NCBI GenBank assembly: GCA_035636095.1
Contig: DASPZU010000051.1
Location: forward strand, 34,438 to 98,437
Length of the DNA: 64,000 nt
Direction of reading: 5' to 3'
Origin: Gp7-AA10 sp035636095
Lineage (GTDB): Bacteria > Acidobacteriota > Thermoanaerobaculia > Gp7-AA8
Position numbers and translations under genes: made by a program. The notes beneath the pieces are model-generated. The model searched no databases and was not told where the DNA came from. It was given only the letters and a program-made list of their open reading frames with translations. Below are positions 50,098 through 58,711 of the stretch, piece after piece (position 1 is the stretch's first letter; the number at the start of each line of letters is the position of its first letter).

Positions 50098-51977
50098 TAC
50101 ATCTCGATCTGCGCGCCGAGCTCGATCACCTGATTGGGCGGAAGGGCAAAATAATGCGAAGCGCTGCTGGCATTGCGATTCATCCAAACGAACAGCTCAT
50201 CGCGCCACACCGCCATGCCGGGCGCATTGGTCGCGATCAAAGTCTCGCGTCCGAGGAAGTAGCTGGTCATCATCGGCGGGAATTTGAGCGGACCGCGAAC
50301 GCGCGAAAGCAGCTCGGGCAGGTTGGGATCTTCGATAAATCCGACGCGGATGACCAGCCGATAGACTCCGCTTCCCAGCTCCTCCCATTCGTACCTCTGC
50401 TCCTCGGCGAAGCGCGCTGTCTCCGCGACGTCGATGTGCAGCAGCACGACATTCTGGTGTACGACTTTGTTGTGCTTCAAATTATGAAGAAGCGTGATCG
50501 GAATGCCGCTGCGCGATCGCGACATGAAAATCGCCGTCCCAGGTACGCGCGGAATGACGTTGTTTTTCAAATCGCGAAGAAAATCGTCGACGGAGAGTGC
50601 TTGCTCGGCCAATCGCTGCGTGAGGATCGTGCGACCCGTGTGCCACGTCGTCATCAACGTATAGACTGCGACGCCCACTAATAATGGGAACCACCCTCCC
50701 TCGAGGATCTTCACGATGTTGGCCGCGAAAAAAGAAAGATCGATCGCGAGCAGAGGCACTGTGACTGCCAGGACCATGGCCCAGCTCCAGTGCCAAAGCT
50801 CGCGCTCGACAACCGCAAGGAGCGCCGTGGTGATCGCCATCGTCGCCGTGACCGCGACTCCATACGCTGCGGCGAGATTCGTCGACGCTTTGAACGCCAC
50901 GACCAGCCCGATTGCGGAGAACATCAGTAACCAGTTGATGGACGGAATGTAAATCTGTCCGATCTCGCGCGCGGAAGTGTGCTTCACCACGATTCGCGGT
51001 GCATAACCGAGCTGCACTGCCTGACGCGTCAACGAATAGGCGCCCGAAATCACAGCCTGCGATGCGATGACCGTCGCCAGTGTTGCCAGCGCGACCAGCG
51101 GGTACTGAGCCCATCGCGGCGCCAGAAGGAAAAATGGATGGGCCGTGCTCTTCGGACTGTGCAGCAGCAATGCGCCCTGCCCGAGGTAGTTGAGGACGAG
51201 ACTTGGAAAGACGACCACGAACCACGCCAGCCGGATCGGGCGCGCGCCGAAGTGGCCCATGTCGGCGTAGAGCGCTTCGCCTCCCGTGACAGCGAGAAAG
51301 ACGGCGCCCAGAACCAGGAAGCCCCGCTTGTGGTTGTCGCTGAAAAATCGCACGGCATGAAGCGGGTTGAATGCCGCCAGGACGTGGACTTCCCGCACCA
51401 GGTGTATCACGCCCAGAATCGCAATCACGACGAACCACACCAGCATCACCGGTCCGAACAACGCGCCAACCCAGGCGGTGCCGAATCGCTGCACGATGAA
51501 AAGGACCACCAGCACGATGACCGTGATCGGCACCACGAAGGGCGAGAAGACCGGCGTCGCGACTTCCAATCCTTCGATGGCGCTGAGCACGGAGATCGCG
51601 GGCGTAATCATTCCATCGCCATACAGAAGCGCCGCACCGAAGAGCCCCAGCGCAATCAGGATCACGCGGCGTCTTCCTTCCTCACTGCGCGTGCCGACCA
51701 GCGACATCAGCGCCAGGATGCCGCCCTCCCCGCGGTTGTCGGCGCGCATGACCAGCGCCAGGTACTTGATCGAGATGATGACGATGAGCGACCAGACGAT
51801 GAGCGAGAGGACTCCGATCACATTCTGCGGCGTCGGAAGAACGCCGCGATCGCTACGAAAACACTCGCGCAAGGCGTAAAGGGGACTGGTGCCGATGTCG
51901 CCGTACACTACGCCGAGGGCGCCGAGAGAGAGGGTCAGCAGATAGCGCCGGCTGCTGTGCTGCGCTGCAGGTTCCAT
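50097..51977 (-). CDS. kup: Low-affinity potassium uptake protein Kup
   Basis: 626-residue K+:H+ symporter, the standard Kup length. LGALGVVYGDIGTSPLYALRECF near the N-terminus, ADNRGEGGILALMSL, GDGMITPAISVLSAIEG and the C-terminal cytoplasmic region LPPNQVIELGAQIEM are family signatures; 12 membrane helices. ATG 51977 begins MEPAAQHSS just before the conserved part; a longer in-frame start at 52106 runs into the divergent gene. Drives the operon with the KimA-like permease. Confidence 0.94.
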   Translation of the reverse strand: MEPAAQHSSRRYLLTLSLGALGVVYGDIGTSPLYALRECFRSDRGVLPTPQNVIGVLSLIVWSLIVIISIKYLALVMRADNRGEGGILALMSLVGTRSEEGRRRVILIALGLFGAALLYGDGMITPAISVLSAIEGLEVATPVFSPFVVPITVIVLVVLFIVQRFGTAWVGALFGPVMLVWFVVIAILGVIHLVREVHVLAAFNPLHAVRFFSDNHKRGFLVLGAVFLAVTGGEALYADMGHFGARPIRLAWFVVVFPSLVLNYLGQGALLLHSPKSTAHPFFLLAPRWAQYPLVALATLATVIASQAVISGAYSLTRQAVQLGYAPRIVVKHTSAREIGQIYIPSINWLLMFSAIGLVVAFKASTNLAAAYGVAVTATMAITTALLAVVERELWHWSWAMVLAVTVPLLAIDLSFFAANIVKILEGGWFPLLVGVAVYTLMTTWHTGRTILTQRLAEQALSVDDFLRDLKNNVIPRVPGTAIFMSRSRSGIPITLLHNLKHNKVVHQNVVLLHIDVAETARFAEEQRYEWEELGSGVYRLVIRVGFIEDPNLPELLSRVRGPLKFPPMMTSYFLGRETLIATNAPGMAVWRDELFVWMNRNASSASHYFALPPNQVIELGAQIEM

Positions 51978-52008
51978 TCGATCGGCAGCGGCGAAGGTAC
52001 CACACCTT

Positions 52009-52016
52009 GCTATACT
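52009..52016. promoter_or_regulatory. Symmetric -10 region between kup and the PKD gene
   Basis: GCTATACT gives TATACT on the plus strand (52011-52016) and TATAGC on the minus strand (52014-52009). Unlike the leaderless pairs, each start codon is about 35-50 bases away and the plus gene has a Shine-Dalgarno. Confidence 0.45.
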
Positions 52017-52065
52017 GCCACTCCGTTTTCGACGGAAGCTGCAGCACGAACAGGGGATGGGGTTG

Positions 52066-53478
52066 ATGAGAGAGCGGAATTGGTCTCGCGCGACTGCGGT
52101 CGTCATTCTGCTGCTGACCGCAGCCGTCGTTCACGGACAGTGCGTGACAACCGAACAGGTGATCACGCAACCCGCCGCTTTTCCAAGCCGCGTCGCCGGA
52201 CCGATCGCGTCGACCGGCTCGATCCTCGGCCTGGCCAAGAGTGACACCACCATCGGCACCTCGGCGATTTTCTTCGCGACCTACGACGGCAATCTCAATC
52301 CGCTCATCGCCGACCGCCCGATCGTGGATCTCTCTCTGAACGGCGCCACGAGTCTCATTTGGAACGGCAGCGAATTTGGGCTCTTTTATCAGACCACCGG
52401 TTACGTGCCCACGCTGCAGCGCATCAATGCGAATGGGAACCCGGTCGGCGCGGCAGTCCCGATCCTGAATCATCCCGCCAGCTCCGAGGATGAATTCGAC
52501 TTCGCATGGTCTCCCGTTCGCAACGCTTATGGCATTGCGCGCACGGTGACCCTCGGCGTCGACAGCGGACTATGGCTGACCGTCGTCTCGAAGGAGGGGG
52601 CGGTGATCGCCGACACGGCGATATCCGCTTTCATCACGGCGCCCGTAACGCCGCAGGTCATCGCGCTGCCGGACGGTTCTTTCGCCTTAACGTGGATCCG
52701 AAACGCAAGTGCGCTCGTGCTATCGATCTTCTCCCCGTCCGGCGCGCTCAAATCTGCGGTCGCCTCTGAGCGCACTGATGTGAGCGTGGAGCGGTTGGCG
52801 ACCGACGGCAGTTCCATCCTGATCGTCTTTGCGGCCACAACCGCAACTGGAACGGAGCTCCGCTACGCGCAATACGACCTGGCCGCGAATCGGATCAAGG
52901 CGGATTCTTCATTCCTGACCGGATCGGGAGTTGCCATCCTTCCTTTTCACATTCAGTGGAATCCGGTGCTCTCGGAATGGACGCTCACCTACAACGACTC
53001 GTTCGGGCCGTTGTTCCCGAGCGTTCGGCTCCGAAGGTTTGCGTCGCCGACCGGGACAGCCAGCGATACGTTTCTGTCACCTAACCAAAGCCACAGTCGA
53101 CTTCTCGCTCCCTATCCGATCGTATTCATGGGCGGCGGCTACATCGCATCGATCGAACGCGTGCTCTCGCGCCAGGAAGGCAGCGAGTCGTATCTCGTGA
53201 AGACGTGCCCCTTCTTCGTGACCGCGGCCAATCCGGCTGCTGCGCTTTTATTCACACCGGTCACTTTCACGGCCGCCGCCAGCGGCGGTACTCCTCCTTA
53301 TCAATTCTCGTGGCAATTCGAAAACGACACCGTCAAGGGGCAGGTTGTACAGCGCATCTATTTATCGCCTGGGACGTACACCGTGACGCTCACGGGCACC
53401 GACGCGGCAGGCGCTGTGTCGATCACGCGCACCACCATCGTGATCGGGACCGGAAGGACGCACGCCGTACGGCACTAA
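52066..53478 (+). CDS. Secreted protein with C-terminal PKD domain
   Basis: 470 residues. Signal peptide with ATAVVILLLTAAVVHG; a beta-propeller-like body of about seven blades' length with repeating motifs such as GATSLIWNGSEFGLFYQ and TDGSSILIVFAA; then a PKD domain (about 390-465: FTAAASGGTPPYQFSWQFENDT, PGTYTVTLTGTDAAG). Probably extracellular carbohydrate- or protein-binding. ATG 52066 has AGGGG nine bases upstream; the in-frame ATG at 52057 would have no spacing to that sequence. The stop overlaps the convergent DUF1697 gene by four bases. Confidence 0.72.
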   Translation: MRERNWSRATAVVILLLTAAVVHGQCVTTEQVITQPAAFPSRVAGPIASTGSILGLAKSDTTIGTSAIFFATYDGNLNPLIADRPIVDLSLNGATSLIWNGSEFGLFYQTTGYVPTLQRINANGNPVGAAVPILNHPASSEDEFDFAWSPVRNAYGIARTVTLGVDSGLWLTVVSKEGAVIADTAISAFITAPVTPQVIALPDGSFALTWIRNASALVLSIFSPSGALKSAVASERTDVSVERLATDGSSILIVFAATTATGTELRYAQYDLAANRIKADSSFLTGSGVAILPFHIQWNPVLSEWTLTYNDSFGPLFPSVRLRRFASPTGTASDTFLSPNQSHSRLLAPYPIVFMGGGYIASIERVLSRQEGSESYLVKTCPFFVTAANPAAALLFTPVTFTAAASGGTPPYQFSWQFENDTVKGQVVQRIYLSPGTYTVTLTGTDAAGAVSITRTTIVIGTGRTHAVRH

Positions 53479-54002
53479 TCGCCCTGACCGAGTTTGAGTA
53501 CGGTGTTCCAGTTGCGGCCCGTTGCGCGCATGCCTAAGGTCTTCTCGATGAGGGCATGGGTCAGTTTTGATGTTCCGATTCCATCGGGATAGACGATGTA
53601 AAGGTGCCGGCCGCCGGCGCGGACAATCTCGCGGCCTTTGATCGCGTCCTGGAGTGCCGCGACATTTTTCGGCGCGCCTTCGAGAAACATGACGAGCAAG
53701 TGCGCTGGATCTCGCTTCGCCTCGTCCGCGAACGGATTCTGGGCGATCACGCTCTTCCACTCGTCCGCGGACCGAACGAAGAATCTGGTTTCCAGTCCGA
53801 TCCTCTTCTGAACCTCCGATTCGAGAAGACGTTCGAGCTGCGGGGGCGACTTCCGATGCGTCCGAAAGAGCAGATTGCCGCTTTGAAGCAGGGATCGTGC
53901 GCCGTCGAAGCCGAGGCCGTTCAGGAGCGCGACCAGATCGGACATGGCGACTTTCTTGTGCCCGCCGACATTGATGCCGCGGAGTAGTGCGATGTAAAGC
54001 AT
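53475..54002 (-). CDS. DUF1697 family protein
   Basis: 175 residues. YIALLRGINVGGHKKVAMSDLVALLNGLGF at the N-terminus, SGNLLFRT and the C-terminal TKLTHALIEKTLGMRATGRNWNTV are diagnostic of DUF1697, a widespread family of unknown function. Length fits. The ATG at 54002 directly abuts the GGTTGCTC repeat array, which occupies the whole upstream gap, and no Shine-Dalgarno or convincing -10 is seen, so expression may depend on read-through. Confidence 0.85.
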   Translation of the reverse strand: MLYIALLRGINVGGHKKVAMSDLVALLNGLGFDGARSLLQSGNLLFRTHRKSPPQLERLLESEVQKRIGLETRFFVRSADEWKSVIAQNPFADEAKRDPAHLLVMFLEGAPKNVAALQDAIKGREIVRAGGRHLYIVYPDGIGTSKLTHALIEKTLGMRATGRNWNTVLKLGQGD

Positions 54003-54065
54003 GGTTGCTCGGTTGCTCGGTTGCTGAGTAGACCCAGCAACTCAACAACCCAGAAACCTAGCAAC
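54003..54065. repeat. GGTTGCTC octamer array with inverted arms
   Basis: GGTTGCTC-GGTTGCTC-GGTTGCTG on the left and CAGCAACT-CAACAACC-CAG-AAACCTAGCAACT on the right form a long imperfect hairpin of tandem octamers. It fills the gap between the DUF1697 start and the PAS/GGDEF/EAL gene stop. Same family as 58610-58700. Confidence 0.75.
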
Positions 54066-57000
54066 TCACGTTTTCTGCGGCTCTTTCGTTTCGACGCCGA
54101 GGGTCTGCGCCTTCGCCAAAAGATCGGTGAAGCGATCGACGGGCACAGGTGCTTTGATCAGATAGCCCTGCATCTGATCGCAACTGTACCTTTTGAGAAA
54201 GGTCGACTGCTCGGTGAACTCGACGCCCTCGGCGATGACCTTCAGCCGCAGGCTGTGCGCCATGGCAATGATGGCGGTGACGATAGCGGCGGTGTCAGGA
54301 TCGTGCGTAATATCGTGGACAAATGATTGATCAATTTTTAATGTATCAATTGGGAATCGCTTCAGGTAACTGAGCGAAGAATGACCCGTCCCGAAGTCAT
54401 CCAGCGAAATCCGCACGCCGAGTTTCTTCATCTCGTACAACGTGCGGACGCTGTTTTCGGGATTCTGCATGGCGCTGCTTTCGGTGATCTCCAGCTCGAG
54501 CATGCGCGCCGGCAACCCGGTCTCTTCGAGGACTTCCCGAACGCGCTGCAGGAGATCGGGCTGCTGCAGTTGGCAGACAGAAAGGTTCACGGCCAGCGAC
54601 AGCATGCGAAAGCCGGCATCGTGCCATGCCTTCGCCTGCGCGCAGGCCGTGCGCAACGCCCACGTTCCGATCGGAATCATGACGCCGATCGCTTCTGCCA
54701 GCGGAATGAAAACCGCCGGCGGGATCATGCCCAGGGTTGGGTGGTTCCAGCGCAGGAGAGCTTCCATGCCGCTGATCCGGCCTGTTCGGAAATCGAAGAT
54801 GGGCTGGTAGTAGACGGCCAGCTCCTGATTCGCAAGCGCCTTGCGGAGCCCATGTTCGAGCGCGATGCGCTGCAGCGCCTTGGCATTGATGAAGGCGTTG
54901 AAGAGTTGATAATTGTCCCGCCCCTGCTCCTTGGCCTGATACATCGCGGTGTCAGCGTTCTTGATCAGCGTCTCGGCGTCGATGCCGTCATCGGGATAGA
55001 GACTGATGCCGATGCTGGTGGTCATGAAAAACTCACGGCCCTCGATGTGGAAGGGGTAGCGAACGGCATCGATGATTTTCTGTGCTACCAGGGCCGCATC
55101 TTCGCCGTAGGGCAGGTGGGCGAGCAGGACGGTGAATTCATCGCCGCCCAGGCGCGCGACGGTGTCGCTCTCGCGAACGCACGACTGCACGCGCGCCGCG
55201 ACCGCCTGCAGCAATTGATCTCCGATGTTGTGACCGAGCGAGTCGTTGATGACTTTGAATCGATCGAGGTCGAGGAACAGCACGGCCAGCTTGGTGCGAT
55301 CGCGCTGTGCATGGGAGATCGCGACGGTCAATCGGTCCTTGAAGAGCAGACGATTGGGTAATCCGCTGAGGGCATCGTGGTACGCCAGATGTTTGATCTG
55401 CTCCTCGGCGTATGTTCGTTCGGTGATATCACGGACGACGCAGACAAGGCCGCCGCCCTGAATGGCGCTGATCGAGATTTCCTGCGGGAACGTCAGTCCA
55501 TCGTGACGCAGCCCCGGCGCTTCACCGCGCCACCGCCCGCGCTGATGCACGATCGGAAGAATCGTGTTGGTAAATCGCTCGTAGGTCGCGGGTTCGTAGA
55601 GCGCATTGAAGGGCAATCCGATCATGGCCTGCGGGTCGGGGTAGCCGTACAGCTTCGCCAGCGCGTCATTGACGACCGTGAATTCGAGCCGCTCGTTGAC
55701 GATGCCGATGCCGTCCATCGATGCCGTCATGGCGGCCGATTGTTTTCGCAGGGTTTCTTCCGCCTGTTTGCGCTCCGTGACGTCGTTGGCCACGTGCAGG
55801 AAGCCGGTGAGCCAGCCGTCGTCGCGACGCAACGCGGTCACCGACAACAGCACCGTGATCTCGCTGCCGTCTTTTTTCACGTACGTCCACTCGCGCTCTT
55901 CGAGTCCTTCGCGATCGGCGCGATGGGCCAGGATGTCGAAGCCGCTGAACCGCTCGCCGAATTCGCCCTGCAGTCTGGCCGCGTGGTCCCCCAGCTCCTC
56001 AGCTTTGTGGAGATCGACAATCGAACGCTGCCCGATCATCTCCTTGGCGGAATAGCCCAGCATCCGCTCCGCTCCGGAATTGAACACCGTGATCATTCCC
56101 TGCGCATCGGTTGCGATAATCGAGACGCGCGAGGCGGCGTCGAGGACGGCCTTCCGTTGGGCATTCGATGCCGCCAGCTGTTGCTCGGCCAGCTTGCGTT
56201 CGGTGATGTCGTAGACAAAGCCTTCGAACATCAACTCGCCCTTCGCGTCGTGGACGGCGTGGGCGTTGACCTGGACCCAGATCGGCGCGCCGTTCTTCTT
56301 CTTCCACAGCAGCTGCAGGTCGGCGTTTGTGCCTTCCTCCAGCCTGGGGATCGTTGTCTCGCGCTCTTCGGCGTTGAAGTAAACATCTTTTGCGAGATCG
56401 ACCTGCATCAGCTCTTCCACGCTGTCGTAGCCGAGCATGCGTGCCAGACTGGCGTTGGCAGTCACGAGCCGGCCATCGAATCTCGATTGATAGATGCCGA
56501 CCGAGGCGTAGTCGAAAATGTTTCGATACTTCTCTTCCGATGATTGCAGCGCCAGCTCGGCCTGGTGACGCTCGGTGATGTCGTGGATGATGGAGTAGAG
56601 AAATTTTCTCCCCCCGATTTCTACCGGTCCGGAATGGACTTCGACGTCGCGGATCACATCGTTTGCCAGACGATGCCGGAACTGTAAATAGCTCTGGTTC
56701 TGCCGCGCGGCGTTGGCCACCTCTTCGCGGACCTGCTGCGGCGGCAGCAGGTTGATGTCCGAAACGTTCATCGTTCGCAAGCGCTCCACGCTCCAACCGT
56801 AGTAGTCGGAGGCCGCCACGTTCGCGTCGACGATCCCGCCGGTCTCGGGATCGATGATGAGCTGCACGGCGCGGTTGTTCTCGAACATCTGCCGGTAACG
56901 CCGCTCGTTTTCGCGCAGCGCGGTCTCGTGGCGCTTCTGCTCGATCGCTGTGGCGACCTGTTGTGCCACGAAGACGAGGATCTCCTTGTCGCGCGCGCTC

Positions 57001-57896
57001 AAACGTTTCGATGACTCGTAAGTCTGGACGCCGATCACGCCCCACGTCCGTTCGCCTGTCTTCAGCGGCGCGCCCAGCCAGTCGACGGAGCGATGTCCTA
57101 CCAGTTCGATCTCCCCTTCGGCGCGGAGCCGTTCGAAAACCTGCGGCGTTGCCAGCAGCGGCTTGCCCGTTCGCAGAACGAAGGCCGTTACGCCGCGCCC
57201 GGGGGGCTCACCCTCGGGCGGTGGATCATATTCATCGACGAAGTAGGGGAAGGTGACAATGTCATTTTCAGCGTCGTACTCGGCGATGTAGAAGTTCGTC
57301 GCCTCCATCAATGTGCCGACGACCTCGTGAATCTCGCGGTAGAACTCCGCTAGGTTGGTCGTCTCGCGCGTCATCTGGGCGATGCGAAACAGCGCGCTCT
57401 GCATCGCTTCGCCGCGATCCTGCTCCGTGACATCCCGGAAGTACCAGGCGCGCCCGGTCGACCTTCCATCGGTCAGGATCGGCATCGATGCCCGCATGAG
57501 GATGCGACCGTCCTTGAGAGCGATCGGATCTCCCGTGCGGACTTCCTGCGGATGTCTGTAGAGGTAGTTCACCAACTCGATGAAGCTGTCCCAATGCGTC
57601 ACTTTCTGAGCGGCATAGGACAAGAGCTGCTGATCGTCAGCTTTCTCCGCGACTTGCTCAGGGATCCCCCAGATCTCGAGGAAGCGGCGGTTGTACGACA
57701 GAACGTGGCCTTCGCCGTCGACGATCAGGATTCCGTCGAGGGTCGCCTCTTGCTGGGCTTTCAGGATTGCGATCGTTGTCCGCAGCGATGGCATCCTGGT
57801 TCCGCGCGGCCCGCGAAACCAGCGCGCAAAGAGACGCTTCGCCCGCGCCAGCCGCGACGGCTCCGGCGCGCGGACATCGGACACGTGTAGGGTCAT
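54066..57896 (-). CDS. Multi-PAS/GAF sensor with GGDEF and EAL domains
   Basis: 1276-residue c-di-GMP turnover protein. N-terminal PAS (about 45-165), GAF (about 170-325), then four PAS/PAC modules (about 330-860), GGDEF (about 865-1025) and EAL (about 1030-1265). The GGDEF motif is intact (ARLGGDEF) with an RESD inhibitory I-site just upstream; EAL shows EALLRW, DDFGTGHSSL and LKIDQSF. Both synthase and hydrolase activities are plausible. No transmembrane helix: cytoplasmic sensor, ligand unknown. Candidate partner of the MshEN-domain ATPases elsewhere in the window. TTTAAT lies eight bases before the ATG. Confidence 0.9.
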   Translation of the reverse strand: MTLHVSDVRAPEPSRLARAKRLFARWFRGPRGTRMPSLRTTIAILKAQQEATLDGILIVDGEGHVLSYNRRFLEIWGIPEQVAEKADDQQLLSYAAQKVTHWDSFIELVNYLYRHPQEVRTGDPIALKDGRILMRASMPILTDGRSTGRAWYFRDVTEQDRGEAMQSALFRIAQMTRETTNLAEFYREIHEVVGTLMEATNFYIAEYDAENDIVTFPYFVDEYDPPPEGEPPGRGVTAFVLRTGKPLLATPQVFERLRAEGEIELVGHRSVDWLGAPLKTGERTWGVIGVQTYESSKRLSARDKEILVFVAQQVATAIEQKRHETALRENERRYRQMFENNRAVQLIIDPETGGIVDANVAASDYYGWSVERLRTMNVSDINLLPPQQVREEVANAARQNQSYLQFRHRLANDVIRDVEVHSGPVEIGGRKFLYSIIHDITERHQAELALQSSEEKYRNIFDYASVGIYQSRFDGRLVTANASLARMLGYDSVEELMQVDLAKDVYFNAEERETTIPRLEEGTNADLQLLWKKKNGAPIWVQVNAHAVHDAKGELMFEGFVYDITERKLAEQQLAASNAQRKAVLDAASRVSIIATDAQGMITVFNSGAERMLGYSAKEMIGQRSIVDLHKAEELGDHAARLQGEFGERFSGFDILAHRADREGLEEREWTYVKKDGSEITVLLSVTALRRDDGWLTGFLHVANDVTERKQAEETLRKQSAAMTASMDGIGIVNERLEFTVVNDALAKLYGYPDPQAMIGLPFNALYEPATYERFTNTILPIVHQRGRWRGEAPGLRHDGLTFPQEISISAIQGGGLVCVVRDITERTYAEEQIKHLAYHDALSGLPNRLLFKDRLTVAISHAQRDRTKLAVLFLDLDRFKVINDSLGHNIGDQLLQAVAARVQSCVRESDTVARLGGDEFTVLLAHLPYGEDAALVAQKIIDAVRYPFHIEGREFFMTTSIGISLYPDDGIDAETLIKNADTAMYQAKEQGRDNYQLFNAFINAKALQRIALEHGLRKALANQELAVYYQPIFDFRTGRISGMEALLRWNHPTLGMIPPAVFIPLAEAIGVMIPIGTWALRTACAQAKAWHDAGFRMLSLAVNLSVCQLQQPDLLQRVREVLEETGLPARMLELEITESSAMQNPENSVRTLYEMKKLGVRISLDDFGTGHSSLSYLKRFPIDTLKIDQSFVHDITHDPDTAAIVTAIIAMAHSLRLKVIAEGVEFTEQSTFLKRYSCDQMQGYLIKAPVPVDRFTDLLAKAQTLGVETKEPQKT
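54307..54358 (-). other. A/T-rich codon island with palindrome at the EAL motif
   Basis: Codons for FPIDTLKIDQSFVHDI (TTC CCA ATT GAT ACA TTA AAA ATT GAT CAA TCA TTT) are A/T-ending, exactly over the conserved LKIDQSF motif of EAL domains. Contains the perfect palindrome ATTGATCAAT at 54326-54335. Confidence 0.75.
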
Positions 57897-57936
57897 GGCA
57901 AACGATTAAAGGATCTTATTTTAGGTGAATTCCGGC

Positions 57937-58608
57937 CTAATCGTTGGTCCGGTCGATCGATCGGAAGAACTGCCACTGCATGTAGCTGGCGCGGACGTAC
58001 CACAGGAGCAGCACGACCAGGAAGAACTGGCGCAGGGCCAGTCCCGCAATCGCCAATAGCGAGCCGACGATCATGGAAATCCAGATCGCGATCACGAACG
58101 CCAGGCGCTCATTGAGGAACATCCTCAGGAAGTTTCGGACCATCCCGTGCCCGTCGAGGGGTGCGACAGGCATTAAGTTGAAGATAGCCCAGTAGATATT
58201 CGCGATCCTGAGCAGCGGAAGCAGTGCCGACAGGAACGGATCTTTATGGCCCCACGGCGCCCGATACATGAACCAGCCGACGATCCAGGCCAGCAGCACG
58301 CTGGAGGCAGGTCCGGCAGCGCTGATGAAGAGGTCCTGCCACGGCCGGGCGCGTCGCTCGTTGATCGTCACCCCTCCTACACCTTGTAGAAGGATTTGAC
58401 TCGGTCCGAATCCGAAGATCCCGATCGTGGCGGCGTGCGCGAGCTCGTGAAAGAGGATGCTGATGAACAGTACCGGCACCCACAGCAGCGCGTACTGCAC
58501 TCCCGAGGTGTCCATGTTCATCATCACAAAGAGCGCGCAAAGAATCAGAAAGCTGACGTCGAGCGTGATGGTCGTGCCCAGGATAGAGCCGAGGTGGATT
58601 CTGCCCAC
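57937..58608 (-). CDS. Site-2-protease-like M50 metallopeptidase
   Basis: 223-residue intramembrane zinc protease with about six helices. HELAH (54-58) within a helix supplies two zinc ligands; NLMPVAPLDGHG matches the second motif (NPxPxxxLDG-like) with the third ligand Asp. No PDZ domain, so it belongs to the compact subfamily. GTG start at 58608; upstream DNA is the octamer repeat. Substrate unknown, possibly an anti-sigma factor or signal-peptide remnant. Confidence 0.87.
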   Translation of the reverse strand: MGRIHLGSILGTTITLDVSFLILCALFVMMNMDTSGVQYALLWVPVLFISILFHELAHAATIGIFGFGPSQILLQGVGGVTINERRARPWQDLFISAAGPASSVLLAWIVGWFMYRAPWGHKDPFLSALLPLLRIANIYWAIFNLMPVAPLDGHGMVRNFLRMFLNERLAFVIAIWISMIVGSLLAIAGLALRQFFLVVLLLWYVRASYMQWQFFRSIDRTND

Positions 58609-58609
58609 G

Positions 58610-58700
58610 GGTTGCTAGGTTACTAGGTTACCGGGTTGCTCGGTTGAGAACCCCGCAACCCGGTAACCCAGCAACCTAGCAACCCAGCAACCGAGCAACT
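58610..58700. repeat. GGTTGCTA octamer inverted-repeat array
   Basis: Left arm: GGTTGCTA-GGTTACTA-GGTTACCG-GGTTGCTC-GGTTGAG; right arm: CAACCCGG-TAACCCAG-CAACCTAG-CAACCCAG-CAACCGAG-CAACT. The inner 30 bases pair with only two mismatches. It fills the divergent gap between the M50 gene and the PLP enzyme gene. Confidence 0.85.
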
Positions 58701-58705
58701 ATGCT
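58700..58705 (+). promoter_or_regulatory. -10-like box (TATGCT) at the repeat edge
   Basis: TATGCT ends six bases before the ATG at 58712; its first T is the last base of the octamer repeat array. Confidence 0.45.
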
Positions 58706-58711
58706 CCAACG

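Noticed and set aside
54003..58700. GGTTGCTC-type arrays as CRISPR repeats
   Set aside because: Units are contiguous 8-mers without unique spacers and are arranged as inverted arms; no cas genes are present.
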